A stretch of 64,000 nucleotides of DNA from Solanum dulcamara (taxonomy: Eukaryota; Streptophyta; Magnoliopsida; Solanales; Solanaceae), in assembly GCF_947179165.1 (NCBI RefSeq), contig NC_077243.1, forward strand, positions 53,434,001-53,498,000. Direction: 5' to 3'. Shown here in pieces: positions 11,854-23,237 of this stretch. The position numbers were made by a program, and so were the translations under genes. The first letter of the stretch is position 1; each line of letters begins with the position of its first letter. Below the pieces are notes generated by a model. The model did no database searches and had not been told where the DNA came from. It was given only the letters and a program-made list of their open reading frames with translations.

Positions 11854-13927
11854 TGTAATATCCTGGGTATGAGAAAGATAGAGTATGATATAATAAGATG
11901 AATAATTAGCCTTGTGAATTCATTTATGGGTCAAGGGATATTTTCATTAACAGCATTATAAACTTTTAATCTATTTTAGTAGGGAATGAATCTAGAAAGT
12001 TTTGGGGATAGGTTCCTAATCTATTTAATCCCCAAAGTTCTTAATTCTCCTCATTCATTCAATAATCACCCATCCTAAAAAATTCTCTCTTTACAACACT
12101 CCATTAAAGACCTACAAAAGATTCTCCCAATTTCTTCGTTGATCTACAAGTTTTTCTTCAAGTTTCTTCATAATTCGTATTCAAAGTATGTGGGTTTCAT
12201 CTATGGGTACCTTTAAACCATGGAGTCCAAAGAATTTCTTAAACATTACATCAATTTGAATTGTATGAACTATGATGTATCTTATGAATTCAAATTTATT
12301 TTTGGCATGAATTGATAAATAATTGCTTGTAATTGGTATATTCTTCTTATATAATCACTATAATGCTATTTAGGACATAAGAACTCAGTACGGGGGATGA
12401 ATACTCTTGAAAATGCCTAAAGATCTAGAAATTCATTAGGAAAATATTAGGGTGGCGTGCCACCATCACTCCAGGAACAACCCCCAGTTGTTTGGGGCCG
12501 AGCGCGGTGCGCCAGTAGTGTGCCATCCCCCAGTAATCCATAAAATGCATTCAGTGAATGCGATTTATTTTGTGTGGATAAATCACATTCACCAAGTGCG
12601 ATTTATGTGTAAAAAAATATATATTTTTATTTTTTTATTGATCCTTACCTCTCATCAACTATTCTTTCAAGTGCATGAATTACATTTTATTTATGATTTG
12701 AACCTTCATCTAACTCTGAATTAATACTAGATTACATGATCCTAAGTTAGTTTGCAAAGACTCACGCATGACGTTTCTTTCAAGTAGGAGTTACAAAAAG
12801 TTTGATTACAAAAGAGATATCAGATATGATGAAGTTGAGTTATGATGTTTCAAGAAGTTATTATAATGTGATAAGTTAAATTCTCACACAATAATGATTA
12901 AGATAGTGATAAGTATAATTCTCATCAAAATTTATGGATTCTTATGAATCACTAAAGTTAATGAGCTAATCTAATGATTTATTTTCATGTTGACGTTAAT
13001 GATAATGTATTAAGGTTTGAATCAATTCCATTGGGAATTTGACCAAGCACCAAAATGACCTTTAGGTGGGGTTCAATTTGGTAATGAAATTAGTTACCCA
13101 AGAAAATTATAGTAGCAACCTATAGTCCCAATCTACGTTGCCACCATAGGTTGCCTTAATGCCCTAGCTTGTGGATCCACATATAGCACAGTTGAGTTGA
13201 ATTGAGTACCATGATGGAGTATACCCCAACAAGGTAGCCTCCCCCTTCTCAATCTGGGAATCATGGGATTCCATATTATAGCTCACATGGTCTTAGATGT
13301 CAGTTAAAGGTCTTACACCACACAAGTTATACAAAATAATGTCTGATTTACATTTAAGTTTATGATTTATTGAGCACATGCTTTCAATATGAATTCAAAT
13401 GCTTTAAGATCTTATTCATGCTCTTCTCTACATTGGTCATGCATACTATGTACATATTGCTCATGTACTTATTTCATTGCTCATTCTTTTATCTCACATG
13501 CTTAGTACATTCAAACGTACTAATGCATATTTTTTCTACATTGTATCAAATTGTAGGGGTCGAAGATCACATCCATCCTCCTCGTTATTAGAGTTGAGTT
13601 ACTATATTCCACTATTGGTGAGTCCTCATTTCTTGAGGGAAAGGTTATGAGTTTCTTTCATGTCAAAGACTACATTTCTCATTGAGGGTGAGTTAGGGAC
13701 TTGTCTTAGCCCTCTCCTATATTGTTTATGTAGAGGCTTATTGGACGTATTGTGTAGTGTCTTGTATTGTCATTTTGACCTAACTATGACATTTCCACAA
13801 TTTATTTTAGCCTATTTGAGTTGCTTCTTATTATTTATTGTATGTGTTCATGTTAATATGACTTTGTTGGTGTCCTTCGAGATTTCGATTGTGCTGTCAT
13901 GCCTATGCCCTTGTTTAGGTCGTGACA
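11854..13927 (+). repeat. Element F 3' LTR
   Basis: It starts TGTAATATCC and ends GGTCGTGACA and is co-linear with the 5' LTR. A palindromic word zone with GGCGTGCCACC and GCGCGGTGCGCC lies at about 12450-12525. The frames seen in it are chance openings, since the sister LTR does not keep them. Confidence 0.85.
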
Positions 13928-14656
13928 TGGTTGTTGTTACTAATTGGTGGTTGATAATGATGATTGTGAATGGTAAATAATTGTTACTCTAGTGTAAAAA
14001 AATAAAAATACTTTGATGAAAATTAGTTGGGTAACCAATTTACCAAAGTATACTTGCCCACCTATTGATTTTTCTTTCTGTTTTTGGTTTTATTTTTAGG
14101 ATTGTTTTTTTAGGTTAAAATATTATATGTACATTAAGATTTAAATGTCTCAATATGAATTTGTATTAGGATGTGACTACTACTAATGATTATTTTTTCA
14201 TATTTGAATATATAAATTTTATATATGTTTAAAAATGAAAAAGATTTAAAAACACAATACTAAGTAGAATATTTAAAGAAATTATATGATATTTGAAAGT
14301 GATGAAGACTAGAGATGATGATTGTTGATGTCGATTGGAGATTATAATAGGTGATGATAGTGTTCTGAATAGTAGCTAGTGGTGACAGTAATTAACAATA
14401 GTCATGGAAGTTGGTGGTGGAAACTAATAATTGTGTTGGACGATAATAATAGCGAATGATGATAGTGATGCTTTTGTTATATTGATTGTCGTTAGAAATT
14501 GATAGTTAATAGTGATGAATGTAAATGATAGACAATTGCCACTCCTATAAAAGAATTACATTTAAGGTTATTTTCATAATTTAATGACTGATAATTCATT
14601 CTCCATGGTGAAATAATATCAAAAAATATATATTACTATATGGTGAATTTTTGCAC
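13928..14656. repeat. Rest of repeat R copy 1 and whole copy 2
   Basis: 13928-13995 continues copy 1 of unit R after element F. 14190-14545 is a second full copy in the same orientation, with the same order of GAT/GTT-rich phrases, ending 'acaattgccactcct' where copy 1 has 'ataattgttactct'. The ~190 bp between them and the ~110 bp before element A are AT-rich. No gene is visible. Confidence 0.6.
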
Positions 14657-14949
14657 TGTTATACCCCGCACTTTTGTACATTGAAACATATTTTTTTTCT
14701 AAAACATTGCCAAGTGATCCATGGTATTTATGAAGTTCTACGTAAGTAGGGATGGTTGGAAATAGGTCTAGAGGGATTTGGTAGGAGTTGGAGGCCAAAT
14801 AATCAGTCGTGGTAATCAACCTACTTGCGTAAGCTATCGACTTGGATGCCTTACATAATTAAGCTACTTGAGTACATGTCGAGCTTAAGTAGCAAGGATT
14901 ACATAGGGTCTTAAAGTAAGACGAGATTACGAACCCATGAAAGAGGAAC

Positions 14950-14970
14950 AAGTAGGTGATGCACCTACTT
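14950..14970. repeat. Single GTAGGTG palindrome in the 5' LTR of A
   Basis: AAGTAGGTG and CACCTACTT form perfect 9-bp arms around ATG. The 3' LTR carries four tandem copies of this unit at the same place (19034-19132), which accounts for most of the length difference in this segment. Confidence 0.85.
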
Positions 14971-15029
14971 GGGTGGACCCAACCCTGCCACATTGCAGCC
15001 AGGGGTGGATACATGGATGAGGTAGCATT

Positions 15030-15105
15030 GGGAGGGCTGGACTCGTGTCACCCTTAGGGGCTGACACGTATCACACTCTAAGGGAGTATATATATACATA
15101 TAAGG
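15030..15105 (+). promoter_or_regulatory. Likely LTR promoter of element A
   Basis: A TGACACGTATCAC word lies about 35 bp before the TATA-like run GTATATATATACATA at 15086-15100. The 3' LTR repeats the arrangement (19195-19262) with TGACATGTGTCAT. Position and motifs fit the core promoter, and transcription is inferred rather than shown. Confidence 0.5.
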
Positions 15106-16512
15106 ATGACTAATCTATCATTTTGCTTCATCTTTAGACTTAGAAATTTGGAGAAAAATCTTGGAGAACAAGAGATAGTAGCTACGGCAGCAGCTAGGGT
15201 CAAGGTAAGCCCTCTAATTTTACTCCGTAAATTAATTATCGGGACAGCAAGAAAGTCCAACGGAAAGTTTACCAACTTTCAATCGAAGTTGCGAAGCCAA
15301 GTTGCTAAGTTAGGACTTCTTCCTTTCAAATTGGACTTAATGATGTTGTAATGGAAGGGTTACTCATATTAAATTTGGTTGGAGGTAAGAAATTTATATA
15401 GCTATTGTTGATGTTGTAAACAGACTAAGTTGAAGTCATTCTAGTTAGAATTAAAGTTGAGTAGTGTTGTTATTCTTATGGTATTGTATTTTAAGGTAGT
15501 TTGTGTGAGTTAAAGGGATGGAAACCTGATAAAAAATGGGTGTGGGTCCTGCTAGTTGCAGCCACACATGTACCATTCCGTGTGGTTAAGATTTTATGAA
15601 ATAAAGATTGAAACTTGTGTTTTGGTGTCGTGGTTTTGGGCCAGCTGTTAGGAGATTGTATTGAATAATATTGAAGTGGTTTAATTGTATATGGCTGCTG
15701 GTTATTATTGTTGATATTTCTGTACCACTCGGAGGTTAAATTGGAAGTTTGGATTTGGCAAGTTATAGGAGAGATGCTGCCCGATTTCCGTTAACTTACC
15801 TAAATAATCGACTAGTCGAGAAAGGTGAACGAGGAAATGGTTCCTATGGATGATTGGTTGTAGATTTAGAAGCTGGAAAGTTGAAGGTTATTAATATTAG
15901 TATTACTTTCATGTTAAATAGGTTCAGAGGGCGACGAAGCAAGAATGGTTACGATTAATCCATAAGAGGTATGTAAAGCCTATCCTTTTTTTTCTTTTGG
16001 CATGTATTAGTTATAAGTAATATATGATATGAGATTTGAGGTAATTCCATTCATAAGTTCTGAACATGATTCATAATCCTTATTCACTTCTGGATGTTAA
16101 AACTCTTAAAATAGTTGCGCTACTACCCTCGAGTCTTCTATATGTTGAATAATAAGGGGATGTATAAGCTCCTGTCCCTAAAGACTCTATGATGACAAAT
16201 GTGTGTCATCCCATAAGCTGTTTAGCATTTTCATGTCTATTATTCCTGAGGCTCCATTTGATATGATCCCTAGTGACATCTAGAGGATACTTCAGATAAC
16301 TCCTACCCTGATCTTCAAGTGATGATTCACTTGATTACTTCATTGAGTCTCAAATTATGATTTAAATTGTGTATAGTTACTCACTACTCTGCTCGTGTAT
16401 ACTGTAACACAATTTTCACTAAGTCTCGGGCCGAGTATGTTATCGTGCACAGTTTCTCTATATGGTTTACCGAGTCCCTCGATAGAGGGCCGGGTAGGAT
16501 ATATATGTATAT

Positions 16513-16665
16513 GGATCAGGCTGTACGTTTCTAGGCATTATTTTAATATATAAGTATTGGGCCATATGTTCCTCATCATTATTTTTACTATATAAGGATT
16601 AGATCGTATGTTCTTTGGCATTATTATATGTATATAGGGATCGGGCCAAACGTTCCTCGGCACTA
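16513..16665 (+). repeat. ~42-bp minisatellite in the 5' LTR of A
   Basis: Four units of the type GGATCGGGCCGTACGTTCCT followed by 'cggcattattttactatata' with scattered changes. The 3' LTR array (20727-20878) has a similar number of units. The reverse-complement array occurs in element E. Confidence 0.8.
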
Positions 16666-17371
16666 ACAGATATGATACCGTAGATGAAAAATTCATCGAG
16701 TCCATAATGGACCGGATATTATATATGATATGATCATGCATGATTTGATTTTGTAAGGAACAAGTATAGTGATTTCTTGAGTACCATACTTGTCTCCTGA
16801 GCCTCTACTTCAGATGTGATCTCATTTATTATATGTTATGCTTTATATTCTTAATACATATATCGTACTGACCCTCTTTCTTCGGGGGGCTACATTTCAT
16901 GCCTGCAGGTACAGATATGCATTTTGGGGAGCCGCCAGCTTAGGATTTCCACTCAGCAATTTGAACGTGCTCTATATTGCTGGAGCTAGATCTTGGTACA
17001 GACCTTTTGATGTATATATTTGTTTACTCATGGGTACGGTGGGGGACCTATCCCATCATATGTTCCTATTGCTATTCCTAGAGGTGTGTAGACATGTATA
17101 TGTGGGTTGTATGTATGTTTTGCCTTATAAATGTTAATAGGCTTGTCATGGCAGCCTTGTCGACTTGCATGTCCCTTCATGAAATGATTGGTAACAAATC
17201 CTTAAGGGCAAATGATAGTAATGTATTGATGCGAAGACGTTATGATCATTGGGGTTTTTATGTATATTATCATGTTGTTCGTAGTTTGGGTTGACTACAT
17301 TTGATGGGTATGTATATGGGGGTCCAAGTTGGACCCCAGTCGCGGCCTATGAGGTTGGGTCATGACAAAAG

Positions 17372-17383
17372 TGGTATCAGAGC
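17372..17383 (+). other. Primer-binding site of element A
   Basis: TGGTATCAGAGC, a perfect match to the type that pairs with initiator Met tRNA, lies four bases after the 5' LTR end. It is the cleanest primer-binding site in the window and fixes the LTR boundary and orientation. Confidence 0.92.
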
Positions 17384-17571
17384 AGTGCATCCTCGGAGTG
17401 TCTACAGACCGTGTCTAGTAGAGTCTTGTTTATTGGTTTGTTGTGCACCACATCTATAAACAGGAGGCTACAGGACATTTAGGATATTGTCCTTCTTTTT
17501 TGCCTTACATCATGTGATAGAGACATGTTATTAGGATGATATTTCACTAACATACCATTATGTTTACAGTG

Positions 17572-18756
17572 ATTCCTCCAAGGAAAGCAATAACTGCCTA
17601 GAAGGGCAAGACAGTAGCAGGAGAAACTAGTCAGACCCCGAGAATTACTAGGGCTCATGCCCAGTTTATGTTGGGGATTATGCTCTAGTCGGCAAGCTCT
17701 ACTATGCCTCCACCTCCAAAGGAGCTTAGAGCAGCAACAGCTGCAGATCCTGAGGTTCCAGTACCTGAGTGTCCAGTCCCACAGCCAGGTGCGGAGGATA
17801 GGGCTCGAAGGCATGGGCTAGATGATGCAAATAGACAAGATAGTTTTAGGGTTCGTGACTTCATAGATTGTAACCCCTAGATTTTTATGGGTCAAGACCT
17901 GTGGAGGACCCACAAGAGTTCATTCAACAGATGCAGCGTACCTTGAGAATAATTAGGGCCTCAGACACTGAGTCTATTGAATTAGCTTCATATTGGCTGC
18001 GTGATGTAGTCGTTAATTGGTATGAGTCCTGGGAATTATCGAGGGGCGAGGGTGCTCTTCTAACATAATGGGATAAGTTTGTAGAAGCCTTCCTTGGCCA
18101 CTTTCTACCTCCAGAAATGAAATGAGCCTGAGTTGATAGATTTTTATAGTTAAGGCAGAATGGCAGGAGCATTAGAGATTATAGCCTTGAGTTTGACTCG
18201 TTAGCGAGATATGCGCCCACTATTATAGCTGATATGGATGATAGGGTACATCGTTATGTAATGTGGTTGGATTGTTATTTGATTGATAACTGTATGGATA
18301 TGGATTCTCAACCTAGTATGAATATTGCTCGAGTACAGGCATACGCACAAAAGGTAGAGGATTGGCACAGAGGATGTCAGCCCAACAGAGATTATGACAG
18401 AGGCCACCATAAGAGAGCTAGGTCGGCTGGTTTTTTAGAGGGAGTTTCGAGGTGGACAGCCTCAGCAGTATAGTAGATATCCTTCTTATCCAACCCAGAG
18501 TGCACCTCCATAGTTCATAGGTAGGAGATTTGATAGCATAGTGTATTTAGGAGTCGATCAGAGCTCCAAGGTTTTAGGTGCACAGATGAACAGGGGTTCA
18601 CGTCAGGTGAGGCCACCTTTGCCTTAGTGTCCTTATTGTGGTAGAACTCATTTTAGGGAATGCCATTTTGTTACAAGTGTTTGTTTTACTTGTGGCCGTC
18701 AAGGCCACCTCATGAAAGAGTATCCACTAAACGGTAACCCAAGTGGTACAACTCAA
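17572..18756 (+). pseudogene. gag: Broken gypsy gag (element A)
   Basis: The frame opens with PPRKA after ATT at 17572, where related gags have ATG, so the start codon seems lost. Readable parts are an acidic Pro-rich leader, the capsid region (NWYESWELSRGEGA near 18015-18055, then WDKFVEAFLGHFLP near 18070-18110), an ARVQAYAQKVED stretch near 18326-18361, and two CCHC-like fingers at 18628-18715. In the second finger the last Cys is Tyr (TAT for TGT). Stops and frameshifts interrupt it about every 100-200 bp. The reading runs through NPSGTT and then directly into LTR sequence at about 18757. Gag packages element RNA in virus-like particles in intact relatives, and this copy cannot. Confidence 0.88.
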
Positions 18757-19033
18757 CCCCACACTTTTGTACATTGGAATATTTGTTTTTTTATAAAATA
18801 TTATCATGTGATCCATGTTATTTATGGAGTTCTATATGAGTAGCGATGGTTGGAAATAGGTCTAGAGGGATTTGGAGGCCAAATAATGAGTCGTGCTAAT
18901 CAACCTACTTGCGTAAGCTACCGACTTAGATGTCTTAAATAAATAATCTACTTGAGTACATGTCGAGCTTAAGTAGCAAGGATTACATAGGGTCTTAAAG
19001 TGAGATGAGATTATGAATCTACGAAAGAGGAAT

Positions 19034-19132
19034 AAGGAGGTGATGCACCTATTTGAACTAAGGAGGTGATGCACCTACTTGGACTAAGTAGGTGATGCAC
19101 CTACTTGGACAAAGTAGGTGACACACCTACTT
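19034..19132. repeat. Tandem array of GTAGGTG palindromes, 26-bp period
   Basis: Four copies start at 19034, 19060, 19086 and 19112, an exact 26-bp spacing. Each is a near-perfect inverted repeat (AAGTAGGTG / CACCTACTT with a 3-base centre) followed by a 5-bp spacer such as GGACT. The 5' LTR has one copy. Confidence 0.88.
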
Positions 19133-20726
19133 GGGTAGACCCCACCCCACCACATGGCAACCAAGGGGTGGATGCATGGATGAGGTGGCATTGGGAGGGA
19201 TGGACATGTGTCACCCTTAGGGGATGACATGTGTCATACTCTAAGGGAGTATATATATACATATAAGGACGACTAATCTCTCATTTTGCTTCATCTTTGG
19301 ACTTAGAAATTTGGAGAAAATTCTTGGACAACAAGAGAGAGTAGCTACGGCAACAGCTAGGGTCAAGGTAAGCCTTCTAATTTTACTCCATAAATTAATT
19401 ATCTAAGGTGTTATTCGATCAAATAAAGGTGTTTAACAATGTAAATTAATTATTGGGACAACAAGAACGTCCAATGGAAAGTCTACCAACTTTCAATCGA
19501 AGTTGCGAAGCCAAGTTGCTAATGTAGGACTTCTCCCTTTCAAATTGGAGTTAATGATGTTGTAATGGAAGGGTTACACGTATTAAATGTGGTTGGAGGT
19601 AAGAAAATTATATAGCTATTATTGATGTTGTAAACAGACGGAATTGAAGTCATTTTAGTTGAAATTAAAGTGTAGTAGTGTTATTATTCCTATGGTAGTG
19701 TATTTTAAGGTAGTTTGTGTGAGTTAAAGGGCTCGAAACGTGATAAAAAATAGGTGTGGGTTCTGTTGGGTGCATCCACACATGTACCATTCTATGTGGT
19801 TAATATTTTTCAAAATAAAGATTGAAAATTGTGTTTTGGTGTCGTGGTTTTGGGCCAGCTGTTGGGAGCTTGTATTGAATAATATTGAAGTGGTTTAATT
19901 GTATATGGATGCTGGTTATTATTGTTGTTATTGCTGTACTACTCGGAGGTTTAATTGGAAGTTTGGATTGAGCAAGTTATAGGGGAGATGCTACCTGATT
20001 TCCATTAACTTTACCCAAATAATAGACTAGTCGAGGAAGCTGAATGAGGAAATGGTTCCTATGGATTATTGAGTGTAGATTTAGAAGTTAGAAAGTCGAA
20101 GGTTATTAATATTAGTATTACTTTCATATTAAATAGGTTCAGAGGGAGACGAAGCAAGAGTGGTTACGATTAATCCATAAAAGGTATGTAAAGCCTATCC
20201 CTTCTTTTCTCTTGGTATGTCTTAGATATAAGTAATATGTGATATGAGCTTTAGGGTAATTCCGTTCATAAGTTATGAACATGATTCATAATCCTTATTC
20301 ATTGCTAGATGTTAAAACTCTTAAAATAGTTGAGCTACTACCCTCGAGTTTTTATATGTTGAATAATAACGGGATGTATAAGCTCCATTCCCTAAAGACT
20401 CTATGATGACAAATGTTTGTGATCCCATAATTTGTTTAGCATTTTCATGTCTATGATTCATGAGGCTCCATTTGATATGATCCCTAGTGACATCTAGAGG
20501 ATATTTCAGATAATTTCTACCCTGATCTTCAAGTGATGGTTCACTTGATTACTTCAGTGAGTCTCAGATAATGATTTAAATTATGTATGGTTACTCATTA
20601 CTCTGCTCATGTAAACTGTAATACATCTTTCACCGAGTCCCGAGCCGGTAATATTATGATGTATAGTTTTTCTCCATGGTTCACCGAGTCCCTCATTACA
20701 GGGCCGGGTATGATATATATGTATAT

Positions 20727-20878
20727 GGATTGGGCCATACGTTCCTAGGCATTATTTTACTATATAAGGATCGGGTCGTACGTTCCTTGATTTTATTTTA
20801 CTATATAAAAATCGGGTCGTACGTTCCTCAGCATTATTATATGTATATAGGGATCAGGCCGTACGTTCCTCAGCACTA
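20727..20878 (+). repeat. Minisatellite in the 3' LTR of A
   Basis: Units of about 40 bp carry GGATCGGGYCGTACGTTCCT, separated by 'tattattttactatataag'. It is co-linear with 16513-16665, with unit-by-unit point differences. Confidence 0.8.
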
Positions 20879-21781
20879 AAAGATATGATACCGGTATATG
20901 ACAAATTCACCAAGTCCATAATGGACCGGGTATAATATATAATATGATCATGCATCATTTGATTTCATAAGGCACAAGTACAGTGATTTCTTGAGTACTA
21001 TACTTGTCTCCTGAGCCTCTACTTTAGATGTGATCTGATTTATGATATGTTATGCTTTATATACTCAGTATATATATCGTACTAACCCCCTCTCTTCGGG
21101 GGCTTCATTTCATGGCCACAGATACAAATACATATTTTGGAGATCCATCAGCTTAGGATTTTCACTCAGCGATTTAAAGGTGCTCCATTGTGCCAAAGCC
21201 TAGATCTTGGTACTGACCTTTTGATGTATATATTCGTTTACTCATGGCTACAGCGGGGGCCCTGTCCCATTATATGTTACTATTATTATTTTTGGAGGTC
21301 TGTAAACATATATATGTGGGTTGTATGTATGTTTTACCTTGTAAATGTTAATAGGCTTGCGATGTCAGCCTTATTGGCTTGCATGTCCCTTCATGAAATG
21401 ATTGGTAAAAACTCCTCAGGGGTAAATGATAGAGATATATTGATACGAAGACGTCATGACTATTGGGGTTCTTATGTATGTTATCATGTTATTCGTAGTT
21501 CGTATTGACTACATCTGATAGGTATATATATGGGGGTCCAGGTCGGACCCCAGTCGCGGCCTACGGGGGTGGGTCGTGACACGCATGTGCATGGATGAAA
21601 TATGTATTAAACTATAACTATGACATTTATTGATAGGGCAACATTGAGTAAAGGCTCATTGTGTACATACACATAATTTTTTAGACATTACATTTGTAGT
21701 TGCACTATGTATTCACATTTATGTAATGTTATTTATTCACTTACATAGTTTTATAGAAGCTATATATTTTTATAGAAGCTG

Positions 21782-22180
21782 GACATATGCGTGTGGTTTG
21801 GTTTGGTAAGAAAGGGAAATTGAGCACTAGGTATGTAGGGCCTTATAGAATTGTGGGATGTGTTGGCAAGGTTGCATATGAGTTGGACTTACCATTGGAA
21901 ATAGCCATGGTTCATCCGGTGTTCCATGTGTCTATGTTGAGAAAATGTGTGGGTGATCCTAGTTCCATTGTTCCGTTGAGAGTAGTGAATGTTGAAGAAA
22001 ACTTGACCTATGAAGAAGTTCTGGTTGAAATTTTGGACGGGCAAGTTAAGAGATTGTGGAACAAAGAAGTTGCATATGTTAAAGTCCTTTGGAGGAATCA
22101 ATAAATCGAAAGTGCTACATAGAAACCAAAAGCGGATATGATTAAGCGACGCCCTCATCGTTTTCCCTCTACCCAAACCT
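21782..22180 (+). pseudogene. C-terminal end of gypsy pol (element I)
   Basis: An open stretch reads as the integrase C-terminal part of a chromovirus: RYVGPYRIVG, VAYELDLP, VHPVFHVSMLRKCVGD, then the chromodomain-type tail LVEILDGQVKRLWNKEV and VKVLWRNQ. The frame then meets stops but the KADMIKRRPH tail is still readable. Everything upstream is absent, since the sequence before 21782 has no pol similarity. The fragment is followed by a purine tract and an LTR start, so it is the 3' end of an element cut off on its left side. Confidence 0.87.
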
Positions 22181-22368
22181 AAGGTATTAAGTTGTCCTTG
22201 CTCAATTACTTGAAATCCTTGCATTTTAACTTTTCTTATCATATGCTTGCAAAATTATGAAATATTCTTCGAACGATGTTTTAAATTGCACTATTGCAGT
22301 AATGATGGATTGTTGGTTTACACTCTACCCTTTCAAGCTAAGTCTTTTCTCATTCGAGGACGAATATT

Positions 22369-22384
22369 CCCAAGGGAGATATAA
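22369..22384 (+). other. Polypurine tract of element I
   Basis: CCAAGGGAGATATAA lies just before TGTAACACCTCC at 22385, following the 'cattcgaggacgaatattc' lead-in typical of these elements. Confidence 0.7.
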
Positions 22385-23156
22385 TGTAACACCTCCTAAA
22401 AATGTTGTATATGATGTTCCAATTCTCAATAAAAATGATATATTTTCTGTATTTTGAGGAATAACATTTAATAGGATTGTCCAAATTAGGTGATTCAAAT
22501 TTTTGAATAACTCAAATATCATTACCTACAACTTTTGTGAGACCATATTTTATGTTTTGGAAGTTAAGTTGGTCAAATAAATTAATTATTGCAAGACATG
22601 GTGTTGTGACGAAATGGAGTGTTTGTAGAAGAAAACTCATATCTCATTGTAGTATTCTCCAAATCAGTTGATTCTTAAACGAAATAAAAGTATACTTCTA
22701 TACAAACAATTCATATGAGACACCAAATCCTAATGAGGAAGTTATCTTTTTTAAATGCAACTCTGAAAATGGGTATTCCTATTACACCCTGTACTTTGGT
22801 ACCTTGGAACGCTTCTTAAGCTTCTTCAATTTCTGGGAAGGCTCTTAAGTTTCTTAGAAGTCGTCATGTGAGTCGGATAATATATAATGCTATCAAATAA
22901 TCCTAAGGAAAGGAGAAGGAGATACTCCATAAGAGAGAAGATTGGAAATACGGTTATAAGAATCCGGAAGAAGTTGGAGGTTAAGTAGTGAGTCGTAGGA
23001 CTTGACTTTCTTGTGAAAGCTATTACTTGGGACATTTTTCATACTAAGCTACTTGAGTACACATCGAGCTTAAGTAGCAAGGAATACATAGGCTCTTAAA
23101 GTGAGACGAGATTAAGAGCTCACGAAAGAGAAATAAGGAAACGACGCATCTACTCG

Positions 23157-23237
23157 AAGCAAATAGGTGATGCACCTACTTGGATAAGTAGGTGATGCAC
23201 CTAGTTAGGGTCAAATAGGTGATGCAGCAGCTTGGGG
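23157..23237. repeat. Diverged GTAGGTG palindrome cluster in K
   Basis: Three tandem copies related to AAGTAGGTGATGCACCTACT lie in about 80 bp, with changes that spoil the arms in the last copy (GATGCAGCAGCTT). It sits at the same place in the LTR as the arrays of A. Confidence 0.75.

Larger units (their letters stand above)
5820..13927 (+). mobile_element. Ty3/gypsy chromovirus element F (defective)
   Basis: Two direct LTRs (5820-7927 and 11854-13927) flank a primer-binding site, a broken RNase H-integrase region and a purine tract. The flanks TTGTT (5815-5819) and TGGTT (13928-13932) match at four of five bases, as expected for an old 5-bp target duplication. Gag, protease and reverse transcriptase are missing. 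Between the short leader and RNase H sits a minus-strand LTR (J). The element is therefore non-functional. It lies inside copy 1 of repeat R. Confidence 0.85.
14657..17367 (+). repeat. Element A 5' LTR
   Basis: It starts TGTTATACCCCGCAC and ends TTGGGTCATGACA, directly ahead of the primer-binding site. Inside, in order: a palindrome at 14950-14970, a CACGT-containing stretch with a TATA run near 15087-15100, a short purine-rich leader, repeated 'accgagtccc' phrases, the minisatellite at 16513-16665, and the TTCTTCGGGGGG motif near 16878. The small open frame at 15106-15351 is not supported in the sister LTR. Confidence 0.87.
14657..21581 (+). mobile_element. Ty3/gypsy element A, gag fused to 3' LTR by deletion
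   Basis: Two direct LTRs (14657-17367 and about 18757-21581), a primer-binding site and a broken gag. The internal part is only about 1.4 kb, and everything from the gag zinc knuckle to the 3' LTR start, including pol, is missing. Flanks TGCAC and CGCAT agree at three of five bases, both differences being C/T, so the target duplication is weak. The LTRs share family features with K and E: a TGTTAYACCCC start, the GTAGGTG palindrome, the GGATCGGGCC minisatellite and an end in GGGTCGTGACA. Confidence 0.85.
18757..21581 (+). repeat. Element A 3' LTR (first few bases missing)
   Basis: It is co-linear with the 5' LTR from its CCCC(G/A)CACTTTTGTACATTG segment to GGGTCGTGACA. It differs by the tandem palindrome array (19034-19132), a short insertion near 19400-19450, and many substitutions. 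The first bases of the LTR are replaced by gag sequence. Confidence 0.85.

Noticed and set aside
13370..13980. Plus-strand frames of 73 and 106 codons rich in Leu, Phe and Cys
   Set aside because: They are inside the F 3' LTR, the sister LTR does not keep them, and the hydrophobic look comes from T-rich DNA.
17368..17390. TGGTATCAGAGC as part of a tRNA gene
   Set aside because: Only the primer-binding complement is present. No cloverleaf can be drawn around it, and its place after the LTR explains it.
17479..18172. Minus-strand frames opposite gag of element A
   Set aside because: Shadows of the plus-strand gag, which has recognisable capsid and zinc-finger motifs.
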